Below, piece after piece: positions 46,563-55,346 of a stretch of 64,000 nt of DNA. The notes under the pieces were generated by a model. It was not told the DNA's origin. It saw only the letters and a program-made list of their open reading frames with translations, and ran no database searches. Numbering within the stretch: position 1 is the first letter of the stretch; the number at the start of each line of letters is the position of its first letter. This DNA is from Paenibacillus vietnamensis. Its GTDB lineage: Bacteria > Bacillota > Bacilli > Paenibacillales > Paenibacillaceae. The stretch spans positions 186,001-250,000 of the forward strand of contig NZ_JAHMHW010000002.1 of the NCBI RefSeq assembly GCF_020169515.1, given 5' to 3'. The position numbers were made by a program, and so were the translations under genes.

Positions 46563-47927
46563 TCAAGATTGCTTGCTTCTCACTTCGAAAATCGCAAATT
46601 TCAAATAGTGACCTTCGCTTACGCCGAGCAGCTGAGGGTGATCCTTTCCGGCTGCGCGCCATTCCACCAGACGCAGCAGCTTGCCAGCATCGACAGCCGC
46701 TTCGTGTATCGTTTCCAGAAACAGCTCCGGCTTCATATGGTACGAGCAGCTCGCCGTCACGAGATATCCTCCCTCATTCACCAGCTTCAGACCTTGGAGA
46801 TTAATATCCTTGTAGCCGCGGCAAGCGCCCGCTACCGCCCCTTTCGTCTTCGCGAAAGCCGGCGGATCCAGGATGACGACATCCCATGTCCGTCCGCCGC
46901 TCTCCAGCTTTTTGGACGTATCGCTGCCGCCCTGGCTGCGCTGTTTGCGTTCGTCGATGCCCTTCACCTGCGTCCGCAAATAATCGAAAGCGTCGGCAAC
47001 GACAAATTCAACCCGGTCTGAAAAGCCGTTCCGCTCCACATTCCGTTTAGCTGTCTCTATTGCATGCTCCGACACGTCGAGGCAGGTGACCTTCTTTGCC
47101 CCGTATTTGCACGCATGGAGTGTAAAGCTCCCTGTATGCGCAAAGCATTCCAGCACGGTGGCGCCGTCCCAATATGGAAACGTTACGGTTTTTCCGTTTG
47201 CGTTAACGGGAATAAAGCCGTGCTCCTGTCCAGAATCGTCAGGGACGAGGCGAATGCCGCTTCTGGTGCCCCAGCCGGTCATTAGCGGCGCAATAGCGGC
47301 GCGATTTTCGCGCTGGTCGAAAAAGTAACCCGTTTTTTGCCCTTCCACGATATCGACCTCAAGCTTCAGCCCGTTCTCTTCGATTTCGAGAATCGGCGGA
47401 CAGTCACCGTACAGGACGCCCTTCCTTTCTTCCAGCCCTTCCAGCGTCCGGACGCTTACGTCGCTTCTCTCGTAAATGCCGCGCGGAGCGAATACATCTA
47501 CCAGCGCTTCGAGCAGCTCGGTGCGCCTGACATCCATGCCGAGCGTCAGAATTTGCAGCACCAGCACGTCGTTAAACCGGTCAACGACCAGACCGGGCAG
47601 AAAATCCGCTTCACCGTACACGAGGCGGCAATCGGCGTCCTTCACGAACCGTCTGCGATGCTCTGCGCATTGGCGCAGCCGGCTGCGGAAAAACTCCGCA
47701 TCCATCGCTGCGATCGGCTCGTAGGAGACGATTCTCACCCGGATTTGGGAATTCGGGTTCCAATAGCCTGTTGCGAGATAACGCCCCTGGTGATTGACGA
47801 CGTCAACCAAATCGCCCGGCTGCGCTTCGCCCTCCAGACGGTCGGCCTCTGTCGCGTACACCCAAGGATGGCCCTGCTCCAAACGTTTTTTTCTTGCTTT
47901 CAGTAACCATAGTTTCGGATTGCTCAT
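46563..47927 (-). CDS. class I SAM-dependent rRNA methyltransferase, RlmI-like
   Basis: The 454-residue protein has an N-terminal PUA domain (KKRLEQGHPWVYATE), RlmI-like central domain (VVEGQKTGYFFDQRENR-type stretch), and a Rossmann methyltransferase with ATVLECFAHTGSFTLHAC and the catalytic DPPAFAK. Family members make m5C in 23S rRNA; the target here is inferred. Two extra segments interrupt the usual core: about 30 residues before the SAM motif and about 20 residues before DPPAFAK. AGGAGACTTG precedes the ATG. Confidence 0.9.
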   Translation of the reverse strand: MSNPKLWLLKARKKRLEQGHPWVYATEADRLEGEAQPGDLVDVVNHQGRYLATGYWNPNSQIRVRIVSYEPIAAMDAEFFRSRLRQCAEHRRRFVKDADCRLVYGEADFLPGLVVDRFNDVLVLQILTLGMDVRRTELLEALVDVFAPRGIYERSDVSVRTLEGLEERKGVLYGDCPPILEIEENGLKLEVDIVEGQKTGYFFDQRENRAAIAPLMTGWGTRSGIRLVPDDSGQEHGFIPVNANGKTVTFPYWDGATVLECFAHTGSFTLHACKYGAKKVTCLDVSEHAIETAKRNVERNGFSDRVEFVVADAFDYLRTQVKGIDERKQRSQGGSDTSKKLESGGRTWDVVILDPPAFAKTKGAVAGACRGYKDINLQGLKLVNEGGYLVTASCSYHMKPELFLETIHEAAVDAGKLLRLVEWRAAGKDHPQLLGVSEGHYLKFAIFEVRSKQS

Positions 47928-48029
47928 CTTTCAAGTCTCCTCTTCCTGACGCTTGTCATGCTTGTCTACCAAAAAGCATATGTATACATACGAAACGAAC
48001 CTTACGCCTACGAAGAAGGAGACCGTCTC

Positions 48030-49004
48030 ATGCTTCATACGATTCTCATTCCCATGCTGCTAGGATTTTCCGTGTTCCTATGCGGCATGAAGCTGATGGA
48101 GCTGGCGCTTCACCGGCTTGCAGGCCCTTATCTGAATGCGGCGCTGGAGCGTTCGACCGCGACGCCGCTGCACGGTTTGGCCGTCGGAACGGTAACGACC
48201 GCTTTTCTGCAGAGCAGCACGGCTGTCACGGTCATCGCCATCGGCATGGTGAACGCAAAACTTCTCTCTTTTCCCCGCACCTTGGGCATCATCCTCGGCA
48301 CGAATATCGGCACATGCATTACGACCGAATTGATCGGGCTGAATTTGAACAAGCTGGCATCGCCGCTGCTCTTCGCCTCGATCGGGGCCTGGCTCCTGAC
48401 AGCGCTGCTTGGCGAAATTCGCCTGTTCCCGGCGCTGCACGGCATGAAATGGCTGGAGCCTCTGCGGTACTCCTCCATCGCGCTGTGCGGATTTGCCTTA
48501 CTGCTGACTGGCATGACCATGATGCAGGCGGTAGGTCCCGCCGTGCAGGAAAGCCAAATGTTCGGCTGGTTTCTTGCAAAATCGGGCGAAAGCCTTTGGT
48601 GGGGTCTTGCCGCCGGCGCCGTTCTGACCGCGGCCGTACACAGCAGTGCGGCCGTCATTGCGATCATCATGGGCTTCGTATCACTGGGCGCGATGCCGCC
48701 CGAGCTTGGCGTTGCCGTCGTCATCGGCGCCAATATCGGAACATGTGCGACCGCCTTGCTGGCGTCGATCGGCGGCTCCAAGGCCGGGCTATACGTCGCC
48801 TACGCCCATATCGTTCTGAACGTAGGCGGAGCGCTGCTGTTTATGCCATTCATTCACGAGCTGAGCGCCGTCTCCGGCGCGCTATCCTCATCCGCAGCTT
48901 CCCAGATCGCCCACGCACAGACGATTTTCAACATTGCGAGCTCGCTGATTGCCCTGCCATTCTGCTATCTGAAGCCTTTAACAAAACTGGGGAGCGCCGT
49001 TTAA
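48030..49004 (+). CDS. Na/Pi cotransporter family membrane protein
   Basis: A 324-residue protein with about eight membrane helices and the duplicated NptA/PhoU-type motifs FLQSSTAVTVIAIGMV and VHSSAAVIAIIMGFV, each followed by GTNIGTC or GANIGTC. Sodium-dependent phosphate uptake is the family role. No C-terminal PhoU domain is present, so it is a short member. ATG 48030 is 7 nt after AAGGAGA. Its stop overlaps the converging NUDIX gene by 4 nt. Confidence 0.9.
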   Translation: MLHTILIPMLLGFSVFLCGMKLMELALHRLAGPYLNAALERSTATPLHGLAVGTVTTAFLQSSTAVTVIAIGMVNAKLLSFPRTLGIILGTNIGTCITTELIGLNLNKLASPLLFASIGAWLLTALLGEIRLFPALHGMKWLEPLRYSSIALCGFALLLTGMTMMQAVGPAVQESQMFGWFLAKSGESLWWGLAAGAVLTAAVHSSAAVIAIIMGFVSLGAMPPELGVAVVIGANIGTCATALLASIGGSKAGLYVAYAHIVLNVGGALLFMPFIHELSAVSGALSSSAASQIAHAQTIFNIASSLIALPFCYLKPLTKLGSAV

Positions 49005-49438
49005 CGCGGATCCACCTCGATACCAAGCAGCTGCAGCGCACCGGCTACGATCCGATGGTTGTTATCGTAGCCGGAATTTTTTTGGCGTTTCCAGGCTTCA
49101 AGCGGATCGAACCAGTCGACTCCCCGTATTTCCTCCACCTGCGCCTGCAACGTACCGCCAACGGCTTCCACCAAATAATAATGCACCTCTTTATCGACCT
49201 TGCCTAACGTTTGATGGTCGTATTGATACTTGATTTGGTCGATGGGAGCGATAATGCTGCCGATCAGCCCCGTTTCCTCGGCAATTTCACGCAAAGCGGT
49301 TTGCTCGACGGTTTCCCCCGGCTCCATCTTGCCTTTCGGCAGGGAAACTTTGCCGTATCGGTCCTGAATGAGCTGGATTTGCAGCTTTCCTTGATCGGTA
49401 TGGCGGTATACGACGCCGCCCGCAGAAATTTCCTTCAT
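49001..49438 (-). CDS. NUDIX hydrolase
   Basis: The 145-residue protein has a complete NUDIX box, GKMEPGETVEQTALREIAEE followed by TG, near residues 34-56, and the ISAGGVVYR start common to diadenosine-polyphosphate or nucleotide-sugar hydrolases. Substrate not predictable. AAGGGGTG precedes ATG 49438. Confidence 0.92.
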   Translation of the reverse strand: MKEISAGGVVYRHTDQGKLQIQLIQDRYGKVSLPKGKMEPGETVEQTALREIAEETGLIGSIIAPIDQIKYQYDHQTLGKVDKEVHYYLVEAVGGTLQAQVEEIRGVDWFDPLEAWKRQKNSGYDNNHRIVAGALQLLGIEVDPR

Positions 49439-49486
49439 AAGAGGCACCCCTTGCAACGTTTGATATTAAGTATATGCAGCAAAGGA

Positions 49487-49533
49487 TTCCTCCATCTATT
49501 CCGTCATTGGAATCGATAAGCAAAGGAATCCTC
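49487..49533 (-). terminator. possible weak terminator after mtaB
   Basis: GGATTCC and GGAATCC arms enclose an inner ATTCC/GGAAT stem; the minus strand continues TTTG rather than a clean T-run. The flanks also read as near-direct repeats (caaaggattcctcc and caaaggaatcctcc). Confidence 0.35.
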
Positions 49534-49549
49534 CGCGGGTCATGAACCT

Positions 49550-50959
49550 TTATGCATTCAGCCGGATAGCTTCCGGACGCTCTTGCGCGAAGCTGAAGAG
49601 CTCTTGCTCCTGATCAGGAGCGCTTACAGGCAGCGGCTTTGCGTCGAGAACGCGGACAAGCTGCCCGCGGCTTTCATTGACGTCCGCTTCCGTCACTTTC
49701 ACCCGGCAAAGCTGGCCGATCAACGATTCGTCTCCTTCGAACACAACTTGAATATAGTTGTCGGTATACCCCATGACGAGTCCCGAGCCAGGGGCGCCCT
49801 TGTATTCCCGTTCCGGAATGACGTCGAGCACTTGGCCGACAAATTGCTTGGCGTATTGCAGCTGCATTTTCTCGGACAGATCGATAAGCTTATGAACCCG
49901 TTCGTTTTTCACTTCTTCATCGACTTGATCTTCCATACGCGCCGCAGGGGTCCCTGTCCGTTTGGAATATGGGAATACGTGCATTTCCGCAAACTGAAGC
50001 TCCTCCATAAACCGGTAGCCCTTCTCGAACATTTCCTCCGTTTCGCCGGGGAAGCCGACGATGACGTCGGTCGTAATCGCGACGCCAGGCATCGCCTCGT
50101 GAAGACGTTTGATTTTGGCCGCAAACTCTTCCGTCGTATATTTCCGGCGCATCCGCTTAAGCACGGTGTTGTCCCCGGCCTGAAGCGGAATATGAAGATG
50201 GCGGCACATTTTGCTGGAACGGTTAAGCACGTCGATCATCGCATCGTCGATCTGGCTGGCCTCGATCGAGCTGATCCGGATACGCTCCAGCCCCTCTACC
50301 TTGTCCAAATCCCACAGCAGGCTGGTTAAATTGTAGTTTTCCATGTCGTCGCCGTAGCCGCCGGTATGAATACCTGTCAGAACGATTTCCTTGTAGCCTG
50401 AAGCCACGAGCTTTCTGGCTTGCTCCAGCACGCTCTCCGCAGCCCGGCTGCGGGACAAGCCGCGGGACCACGGAATAATGCAGAACGTGCAGAAGTTGTT
50501 GCAGCCTTCCTGGATTTTCAGAAAAGCGCGCGTACGCTCGGAAAAATCAGGCACGTCCAGCTCTTCGAAATCGCGCGTTTTCATAATGTTGCGAACCGCG
50601 TTCACCGGCTTACGGTCCGTTTGAATCTGATTGACGAACGTCATGATTTTGTCGCGGTCCTGCGTACCGATGACGAGATCCACGCCTTCGATGGCCATAA
50701 TTTCCGCTGGTGAGGTTTGCGCGTAGCAGCCCGTTACCGCAATGACGGCATCCGGATTCCGGCGTACGGCACGCCTAATAATTTGCCGGCTTTTTTTGTC
50801 CCCCGTATTGGTAACCGTACAAGTATTAATCAAATATACGTCGGCGGTCGATTCGAAATCGACCTGCTCGTAGCCTTCCTGCTTAAACAGCTGCCAGATC
50901 GCTTCCGTGTCGTAGAAGTTCACCTTGCAGCCTAGCGTATAAAATGCGACCGTTGGCAT
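49550..50959 (-). CDS. mtaB: tRNA t6A37 methylthiotransferase MtaB
   Basis: Radical-SAM enzyme that converts t6A to ms2t6A at tRNA position 37. The 469-residue protein has the N-terminal MTTase domain (VAFYTLGCKVNFYDTE with three cluster cysteines), the radical SAM motif CNNFCTFC and a C-terminal TRAM domain. ATG 50959 matches the conserved start; a GTG at 50968 overlapping the rsmE stop as GTGA is an alternative. Confidence 0.95.
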   Translation of the reverse strand: MPTVAFYTLGCKVNFYDTEAIWQLFKQEGYEQVDFESTADVYLINTCTVTNTGDKKSRQIIRRAVRRNPDAVIAVTGCYAQTSPAEIMAIEGVDLVIGTQDRDKIMTFVNQIQTDRKPVNAVRNIMKTRDFEELDVPDFSERTRAFLKIQEGCNNFCTFCIIPWSRGLSRSRAAESVLEQARKLVASGYKEIVLTGIHTGGYGDDMENYNLTSLLWDLDKVEGLERIRISSIEASQIDDAMIDVLNRSSKMCRHLHIPLQAGDNTVLKRMRRKYTTEEFAAKIKRLHEAMPGVAITTDVIVGFPGETEEMFEKGYRFMEELQFAEMHVFPYSKRTGTPAARMEDQVDEEVKNERVHKLIDLSEKMQLQYAKQFVGQVLDVIPEREYKGAPGSGLVMGYTDNYIQVVFEGDESLIGQLCRVKVTEADVNESRGQLVRVLDAKPLPVSAPDQEQELFSFAQERPEAIRLNA

Positions 50960-50964
50960 GATGG

Positions 50965-51750
50965 TCACGCTCCTCCCATTTCACCTGATTCATATAGTAA
51001 GCAGGTTAATCCTACGATTCCTGCCGTTTCCGTTCTCAAAATTCGTTTTCCCAAGCCGACCAGCACGGCTCCGGCCGCTTCCGCTTCCGATGCTTCCCGC
51101 TCCGTGAAGCCGCCCTCCGGACCGACGATGAGCAGTACGGCAGGCGCAGCGATGGATTCCCGCTCTCCTGAACCGTCCATCCATTCCCGTACCGCGCTGC
51201 GGATTCCTTTACCGTGAGCAGCGTCGCCTTCTCTCTCGTAACAGAACAAAACGAGATCATAGGAGCTGATTAAGACGAGCAGCTCGCGCCAGCTGTGCAC
51301 CTGCTCGATTTCAGGTATGCGGCTGCGGTGGGACTGCTCGGCTGCTTCCTTGGCGATTTTGGTCCAGCGCTCGATCCGCTTCGCTTCCTTCTTCGCGTCG
51401 TACTGCACCACCATCCGCTCGGACTCGTACGGGATAAACGAGTACGCGCCAATTTCCGTCCCCTTTTGGATGACGAGCTCCATCTTGTCGCCCTTCGGCA
51501 AGCTTTGCGCAATCGTGACGGACCATGCCGGCTCGCTTGCGTGAGGCAGCATTTGAATAATATCGGCCGTAATTTGCATTGGCGTAGCTTCTCTCACGGC
51601 GACGAGCGCCGTTCGGCTCTCGCCGTCGCTGACGATAAACTTGTCGCCAGGCTTAGTGCGCATGACCCGGACGGCATGATAGGCGTCCTCGCCGGTTACG
51701 CGAATATCGGAATCGCCAAATTGCTTGGCCGAAATGAAATATCGTTGCAT
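50965..51750 (-). CDS. rsmE: 16S rRNA (uracil(1498)-N(3))-methyltransferase RsmE
   Basis: SPOUT methyltransferase acting on U1498 of 16S rRNA. The 261-residue protein begins MQRYFISAKQFGDSDIRVTG, has a PUA-like N-terminus and the C-terminal knot LLIVGPEGGFTEREASEAE with LRTETAGI. AAGGGTGG is 13 nt before the ATG, a long spacing. It lies directly upstream of mtaB as in Bacillus. Confidence 0.95.
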   Translation of the reverse strand: MQRYFISAKQFGDSDIRVTGEDAYHAVRVMRTKPGDKFIVSDGESRTALVAVREATPMQITADIIQMLPHASEPAWSVTIAQSLPKGDKMELVIQKGTEIGAYSFIPYESERMVVQYDAKKEAKRIERWTKIAKEAAEQSHRSRIPEIEQVHSWRELLVLISSYDLVLFCYEREGDAAHGKGIRSAVREWMDGSGERESIAAPAVLLIVGPEGGFTEREASEAEAAGAVLVGLGKRILRTETAGIVGLTCLLYESGEMGGA

Positions 51751-51802
51751 CGTTGTCGTCAAACCACCCTTAAACAAATTCCATCCTTCATCTTACCATG
51801 TA

Positions 51803-52516
51803 TCACATAGCAAAATCTATGATTAAGCTTTGCCAATCAAGCGGACTGAATACGTAATCAAAGAAGTCTCGCAAGATAAAGAATATGTCCCACTGCAAAC
51901 CGAGAACCGGTGTCAGCGTGACCTCACGCAGCGGCGGGATAAATACCATCAATAAAAAAATAAACATCCCCCATTGCACATTTTGATCCATTTTGTAGCG
52001 GATTTTTAATGGCATTAGATCCGACAAAATACGGTACCCATCAAGTGGCGGCAACGGGATTAAATTAAAAATAAATAGAAGCAGATTCAGTGTGATAAGG
52101 TAATAAAAAAAATGCACGAGTGCTAAGTATACACCCTGAGAGCCTGCATGCAGCACACCTGTCTGATTCAAAATATACAGCACCAGCATTCCGATTACTG
52201 CCATAAGCAAATTGCTTATAGGCCCAACGGCTGACACCACAATTCCCATAAGTCGTGGATGCTTGAACCTGCCTGGCATGACCGGAACCGGCTTTGCCCA
52301 TCCAAATCCTGCAATCAGGAGGAGAATGGTTCCCAGAACGTCCAAATGCACACGAGGGTTAAGAGTAACACGACCAGCCTTATAAGCCGTGTCATCACCG
52401 AACTTATACGCGCTGTATGCATGAGCAAATTCATGGACGGTAAATGCAATGATTAGAGCCAGCGCAATAAAGGGCAAATCCTCGATTGGATACCATAAAA
52501 AACGCTGCAGATCCAT
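51803..52516 (-). CDS. site-2 protease family membrane metalloprotease (M50)
   Basis: The 237-residue protein has five or six membrane helices with the zinc motif HEFAH (about residue 28) and the third-ligand motif PLPPLDGYR (about residue 155), both needed for intramembrane zinc proteolysis. The substrate is unknown; family members include SpoIVFB-like and YdjJ-type proteases. ATG 52516 overlaps the prmA stop as TGATG, so it is coupled to prmA. It has no counterpart at this place in B. subtilis. Confidence 0.9.
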   Translation of the reverse strand: MDLQRFLWYPIEDLPFIALALIIAFTVHEFAHAYSAYKFGDDTAYKAGRVTLNPRVHLDVLGTILLLIAGFGWAKPVPVMPGRFKHPRLMGIVVSAVGPISNLLMAVIGMLVLYILNQTGVLHAGSQGVYLALVHFFYYLITLNLLLFIFNLIPLPPLDGYRILSDLMPLKIRYKMDQNVQWGMFIFLLMVFIPPLREVTLTPVLGLQWDIFFILRDFFDYVFSPLDWQSLIIDFAM

Positions 52517-53502
52517 CAACCCACCTGCGGCTTTCTCGCCACGAACGCAATCCATTCTTCATCGCGGCGCTTTTCGATAATTTCGAAGCCGGAACGAAGC
52601 AAACCTTCTTCGACGTCGGTTTCTTTGTTTTTATAAACTCCGGATGCGATATAAATGCCGTCAGGCTTCAACGCTGCATAGACGTCGTCCACAAACAGCA
52701 AAATAATTTCAGCCAAAATATTTGCCACAACCAGATCAACCGGCAACGTAACCGCGAGCGAAGCGCCTTGACCTTCCGCCGAGTCGTCTTTCAGTACTCC
52801 CAGCAGGTCGCTGAGCTTCACCTCGACCTGATCGCTTAAACCGTTCAGCTTCACGTTCTCCGTCGCGCTGGACACGGCTACCGGATCGAGGTCAAGAGCA
52901 AGGACGCTTTTGGCACCCAGCCTGCAAGCGCCGATCGCCAAAATGCCGGAGCCCGTGCCGACGTCGATTACCTCTTCGCCGCCTTTGACGACCGATTCAA
53001 GCGTCTGCAGGCAAAGAGCTGTCGTAGGATGTGTACCCGTGCCGAACGCCATGCCCGGATCCAGTTCGATAATACGTTCTCCCGGTGCGGCATTGTAGTT
53101 CTCCCAGGTAGGCTTAATGGTCAACGTCTCCGACACCCGGATAGGCTTAAAGTACTGTTTCCATGCCGTAGCCCAGTCCTCATCGTCCACCAGAGTCGAG
53201 GAATATTGGACTGCTCCCGGATCGATGTCGAATTCACGCAGCTCCTCTACCCGCGGCTTTAACGCCGCAATAAGAGCATCCACATCCGTATCCTCCGTAA
53301 AATAACCTTTTATAATCGCCTGGCCCTCGGGAATATCGTTAAGCGGCAGTTCATACCATTGTCCTAGCGACGTATCGCGCGGCTTATTGAGCGTACCCGA
53401 TTCTTCAATGGATACGCCTCCCGCTCCCATTTCATGCAAAAAATTAGATATCATCTCCTGCGCCTCTTCGGTCGTCGAGATTGTCAATTCATACCATTTC
53501 AT
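52516..53502 (-). CDS. prmA: ribosomal protein L11 methyltransferase PrmA
   Basis: Trimethylates L11. The 328-residue protein has an N-terminal substrate-recognition domain and a SAM domain with EVIDVGTGSGILAIGACRLG and the motif VDLVVANILAEI (NILA is the PrmA hallmark). TTGGAGGACTATACAT precedes the ATG. Confidence 0.96.
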   Translation of the reverse strand: MKWYELTISTTEEAQEMISNFLHEMGAGGVSIEESGTLNKPRDTSLGQWYELPLNDIPEGQAIIKGYFTEDTDVDALIAALKPRVEELREFDIDPGAVQYSSTLVDDEDWATAWKQYFKPIRVSETLTIKPTWENYNAAPGERIIELDPGMAFGTGTHPTTALCLQTLESVVKGGEEVIDVGTGSGILAIGACRLGAKSVLALDLDPVAVSSATENVKLNGLSDQVEVKLSDLLGVLKDDSAEGQGASLAVTLPVDLVVANILAEIILLFVDDVYAALKPDGIYIASGVYKNKETDVEEGLLRSGFEIIEKRRDEEWIAFVARKPQVG

Positions 53503-53563
53503 ATGTATAGTCCTCCAATGACAAGCGTAAAGTCTGTCTCCGTTTTTTAAAAAACCAAATTCT

Positions 53564-53569
53564 ATTGTA
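53564..53569 (-). promoter_or_regulatory. candidate -10 for prmA operon
   Basis: TACAAT on the minus strand, with a TTGTGC-like -35 at an 18-nt spacing (3 of 6 matches). It lies between the small-gene terminator and prmA. Confidence 0.35.
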
Positions 53570-53606
53570 CACCAGAGACCGTCCTTTGCACAAAAATTTC
53601 ATAACA

Positions 53607-53638
53607 AAAAGCCGGCAAGCTCACGCCTGCTGGCTTTT
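53607..53638 (-). terminator. terminator after the small gene pair
   Basis: Stem AAAAGCC.GCA / TGC.GGCTTTT (53638-53625 with 53620-53607) followed by a minus-strand T-run, directly past the stop of the 68-residue gene. Confidence 0.82.
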
Positions 53639-53644
53639 GTATGA

Positions 53645-53851
53645 TTACGATAATCCGGTATCCGCGCTCCCGCCGATCTGTTGGATCAGATGCATCGCTC
53701 TTTCAGCAACCTCTTCATCCACCGTTGCGGTAAGCAGGCCGCTCTCGACCAATCCGTTAACCTCGAAGGCCCGCAGCGCATGAAGCTTGTGCCACGCCTC
53801 CTGCGCGGCGCGCTCGCCCTCGAACCTTGCTTTTATTTCGACCTGGCTCAT
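53645..53851 (-). CDS. unknown 68-residue protein
   Basis: A small soluble protein beginning MSQVEIKARFEGERAAQEAW, with LLTATVDEEVAERAMHLIQQ near the end; repeating hydrophobic spacing suggests an alpha-beta fold. Its ATG is 5 nt past the stop of the preceding 50-residue gene (TAACGCCGATG), so it is probably translated by re-initiation. A terminator follows. Family not recognised. Confidence 0.7.
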   Translation of the reverse strand: MSQVEIKARFEGERAAQEAWHKLHALRAFEVNGLVESGLLTATVDEEVAERAMHLIQQIGGSADTGLS

Positions 53852-53856
53852 CGGCG

Positions 53857-54009
53857 TTACTGCTCGTTGCGGGCGTCCGCCGCTGCGGCGCGCTCGGCCG
53901 CTATGCGGTCGGCTTCGTCCGCAAGCTCCTCGGAAAATTCTACATCCTCATTTTTCCCGACCGGCAGCTCGGCAAAATTTACTTTTTCCATGCTATTTTT
54001 TTCGTTCAT
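53857..54009 (-). CDS. unknown 50-residue acidic protein
   Basis: The open frame starts ATG 54009, 7 nt after GGAGGGA, and ends TAA 53859-53857. The protein MNEKNSMEKVNFAELPVGKN.. is strongly charged with an Ala/Glu/Arg helix at the end (EELADEADRIAAERAAAAD). It pairs with the 68-residue gene between dnaJ and prmA. No homology recognised. Confidence 0.65.
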   Translation of the reverse strand: MNEKNSMEKVNFAELPVGKNEDVEFSEELADEADRIAAERAAAADARNEQ

Positions 54010-54094
54010 CGTTGTTCCCTCCGAGCTCTTCATGTATTGTCTGCTACTCGGATAGAATGTGTATGACAGCGCGAAACTATACGGATGAAGACAG

Positions 54095-54127
54095 AAAAAA
54101 ACGTTCCGCGCTAGTCGCCGCGGAACG
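54095..54127 (-). terminator. dnaJ terminator, overlapping the gene's end
   Basis: Minus-strand CGTTCCGCG (54127-54119) pairs with CGCGGAACG (54110-54102), then a T-run. The 5' arm lies within the last codons of dnaJ. It ends the hrcA-grpE-dnaK-dnaJ transcript. Confidence 0.9.
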
Positions 54128-55241
54128 CCTTTTTCATCCGTTCGAAGATCGATTCATGATGCTCATTCTCCGCCCCGTAGGACGCTCCGACGTTATCGCC
54201 GCCGAATTGCCGCAGCAGCTCCTTCTGGTCATCCGACAGATTGGTCGGAGTAACGAGCGTTACCTTGACGTGCTGGTCGCCCTGGCCGTAGCCGCGCAGC
54301 TTCGGCACGCCTTTGCCTTTGAGGCGGAAATAAGTGCCCGTCTGCGTGCCTGCAGGAACCTTCAGCTTCACTTTTTCGGTCAGCGTCGGAATCTCGATCT
54401 CGTCTCCAAGCGCCGCCTGAACGAAAGTAAGCGGAACCTCGCAATAAATATCGTCGCCTTCGCGCTCGAAAAATTCATGCGATTTTACCCGGATAACGAT
54501 ATACAAGTCGCCGGACGGACCGCCGCGAAGGCCGCCTTCGCCTTCTCCGGACATGCGGATTTGTGCGCCGTCATCCACGCCCGCCGGAATGCGGACTTTG
54601 ATTTTGCGCTGGCGCTTGATTTTGCCGGAACCGTGACAGCTGCCGCATTTGTCTTTAATAATGCGTCCCGTGCCGCTGCAGTTCGTACATGCCCGGCGGT
54701 TAACCATACGTCCGAACGGCGTATTTTGGACAACCTCCTGCTGTCCGCTGCCTCTGCACACCGAACAGGTTTCCGGCTTCGTGCCGGGTTTCGCGCCGTT
54801 TCCGTGGCACGTATCGCAGGTTTCCGTCCGCGGAATCGTAATCTCGGCTTCCTTGCCGAATACAGCCTCCTTGAACTCGACCGTCATCGTGTACTGCAAA
54901 TCGTTTCCGCGCTGCGGCGCGTTCGGATCGCGCCGGCCGCCGCCTCCGCCAAAGAACATATCGAATATATCGCCGAAGCCGCCGCCGAAATCGGCGCCGC
55001 CTCCGCCCATTCCCTGGTTAGGATCGACATGCCCGTAACGGTCGTAGGTCGAGCGTTTGCCGTCGTCGCTCAGCACGTCGTACGCTTCCTTCACTTCCTT
55101 GAACTTGGCTTCGGCATCCGCAGCCTTGTTCACGTCAGGGTGATACTGCCTGGCCAGCTTACGGTATGATTTTTTGATGTCGTCCGCCGAGGCGTCCTTA
55201 CCTACCCCAAGCACCTCGTAATAATCGCGTTTGTCTGCCAC
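54111..55241 (-). CDS. dnaJ: chaperone DnaJ
   Basis: Co-chaperone that delivers substrates to DnaK and stimulates its ATPase. The 376-residue protein has the J domain with HPDVNK (HPD motif), a Gly-rich linker (residues about 75-105), four zinc repeats [24 protein letters not shown] and CGSCHGSG, and a C-terminal domain. Start GTG 55241 follows GGAGGTGA at 8 nt; the frame is open a few codons upstream but without the conserved [12 protein letters not shown] start. Confidence 0.97.
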   Translation of the reverse strand: MADKRDYYEVLGVGKDASADDIKKSYRKLARQYHPDVNKAADAEAKFKEVKEAYDVLSDDGKRSTYDRYGHVDPNQGMGGGGADFGGGFGDIFDMFFGGGGGRRDPNAPQRGNDLQYTMTVEFKEAVFGKEAEITIPRTETCDTCHGNGAKPGTKPETCSVCRGSGQQEVVQNTPFGRMVNRRACTNCSGTGRIIKDKCGSCHGSGKIKRQRKIKVRIPAGVDDGAQIRMSGEGEGGLRGGPSGDLYIVIRVKSHEFFEREGDDIYCEVPLTFVQAALGDEIEIPTLTEKVKLKVPAGTQTGTYFRLKGKGVPKLRGYGQGDQHVKVTLVTPTNLSDDQKELLRQFGGDNVGASYGAENEHHESIFERMKKAFRGD

Positions 55242-55297
55242 CCGTTCTCTCACCTCCGCTATATTCTATGCCCGCACGGGACATAAGCGCACGAAAG

Positions 55298-55332
55298 GAG
55301 GTCAAAGCCAGGTAGCGCCTGTCTTTGACCTC
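55298..55332. promoter_or_regulatory. hairpin in dnaK-dnaJ spacer
   Basis: Perfect 10-bp stem (55298-55307 with 55323-55332) with an inner CAGG/CCTG pairing between dnaK and dnaJ, followed on the minus strand by only CTTTCG instead of a clean T-run. It could attenuate or stabilise the upstream mRNA and lower DnaJ relative to DnaK. Confidence 0.6.
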
Positions 55333-55346
55333 TCGCCCGCTACTCT

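Noticed and set aside
47894..49207. 437-codon frame overlapping the Na/Pi gene in another phase
   Set aside because: His/Arg-rich shadow of a membrane protein that has the QSSTA motifs in the other frame.
53787..55169. 460-codon open frame antisense to dnaJ
   Set aside because: It covers dnaJ and the small genes; composition is that of a shadow frame.
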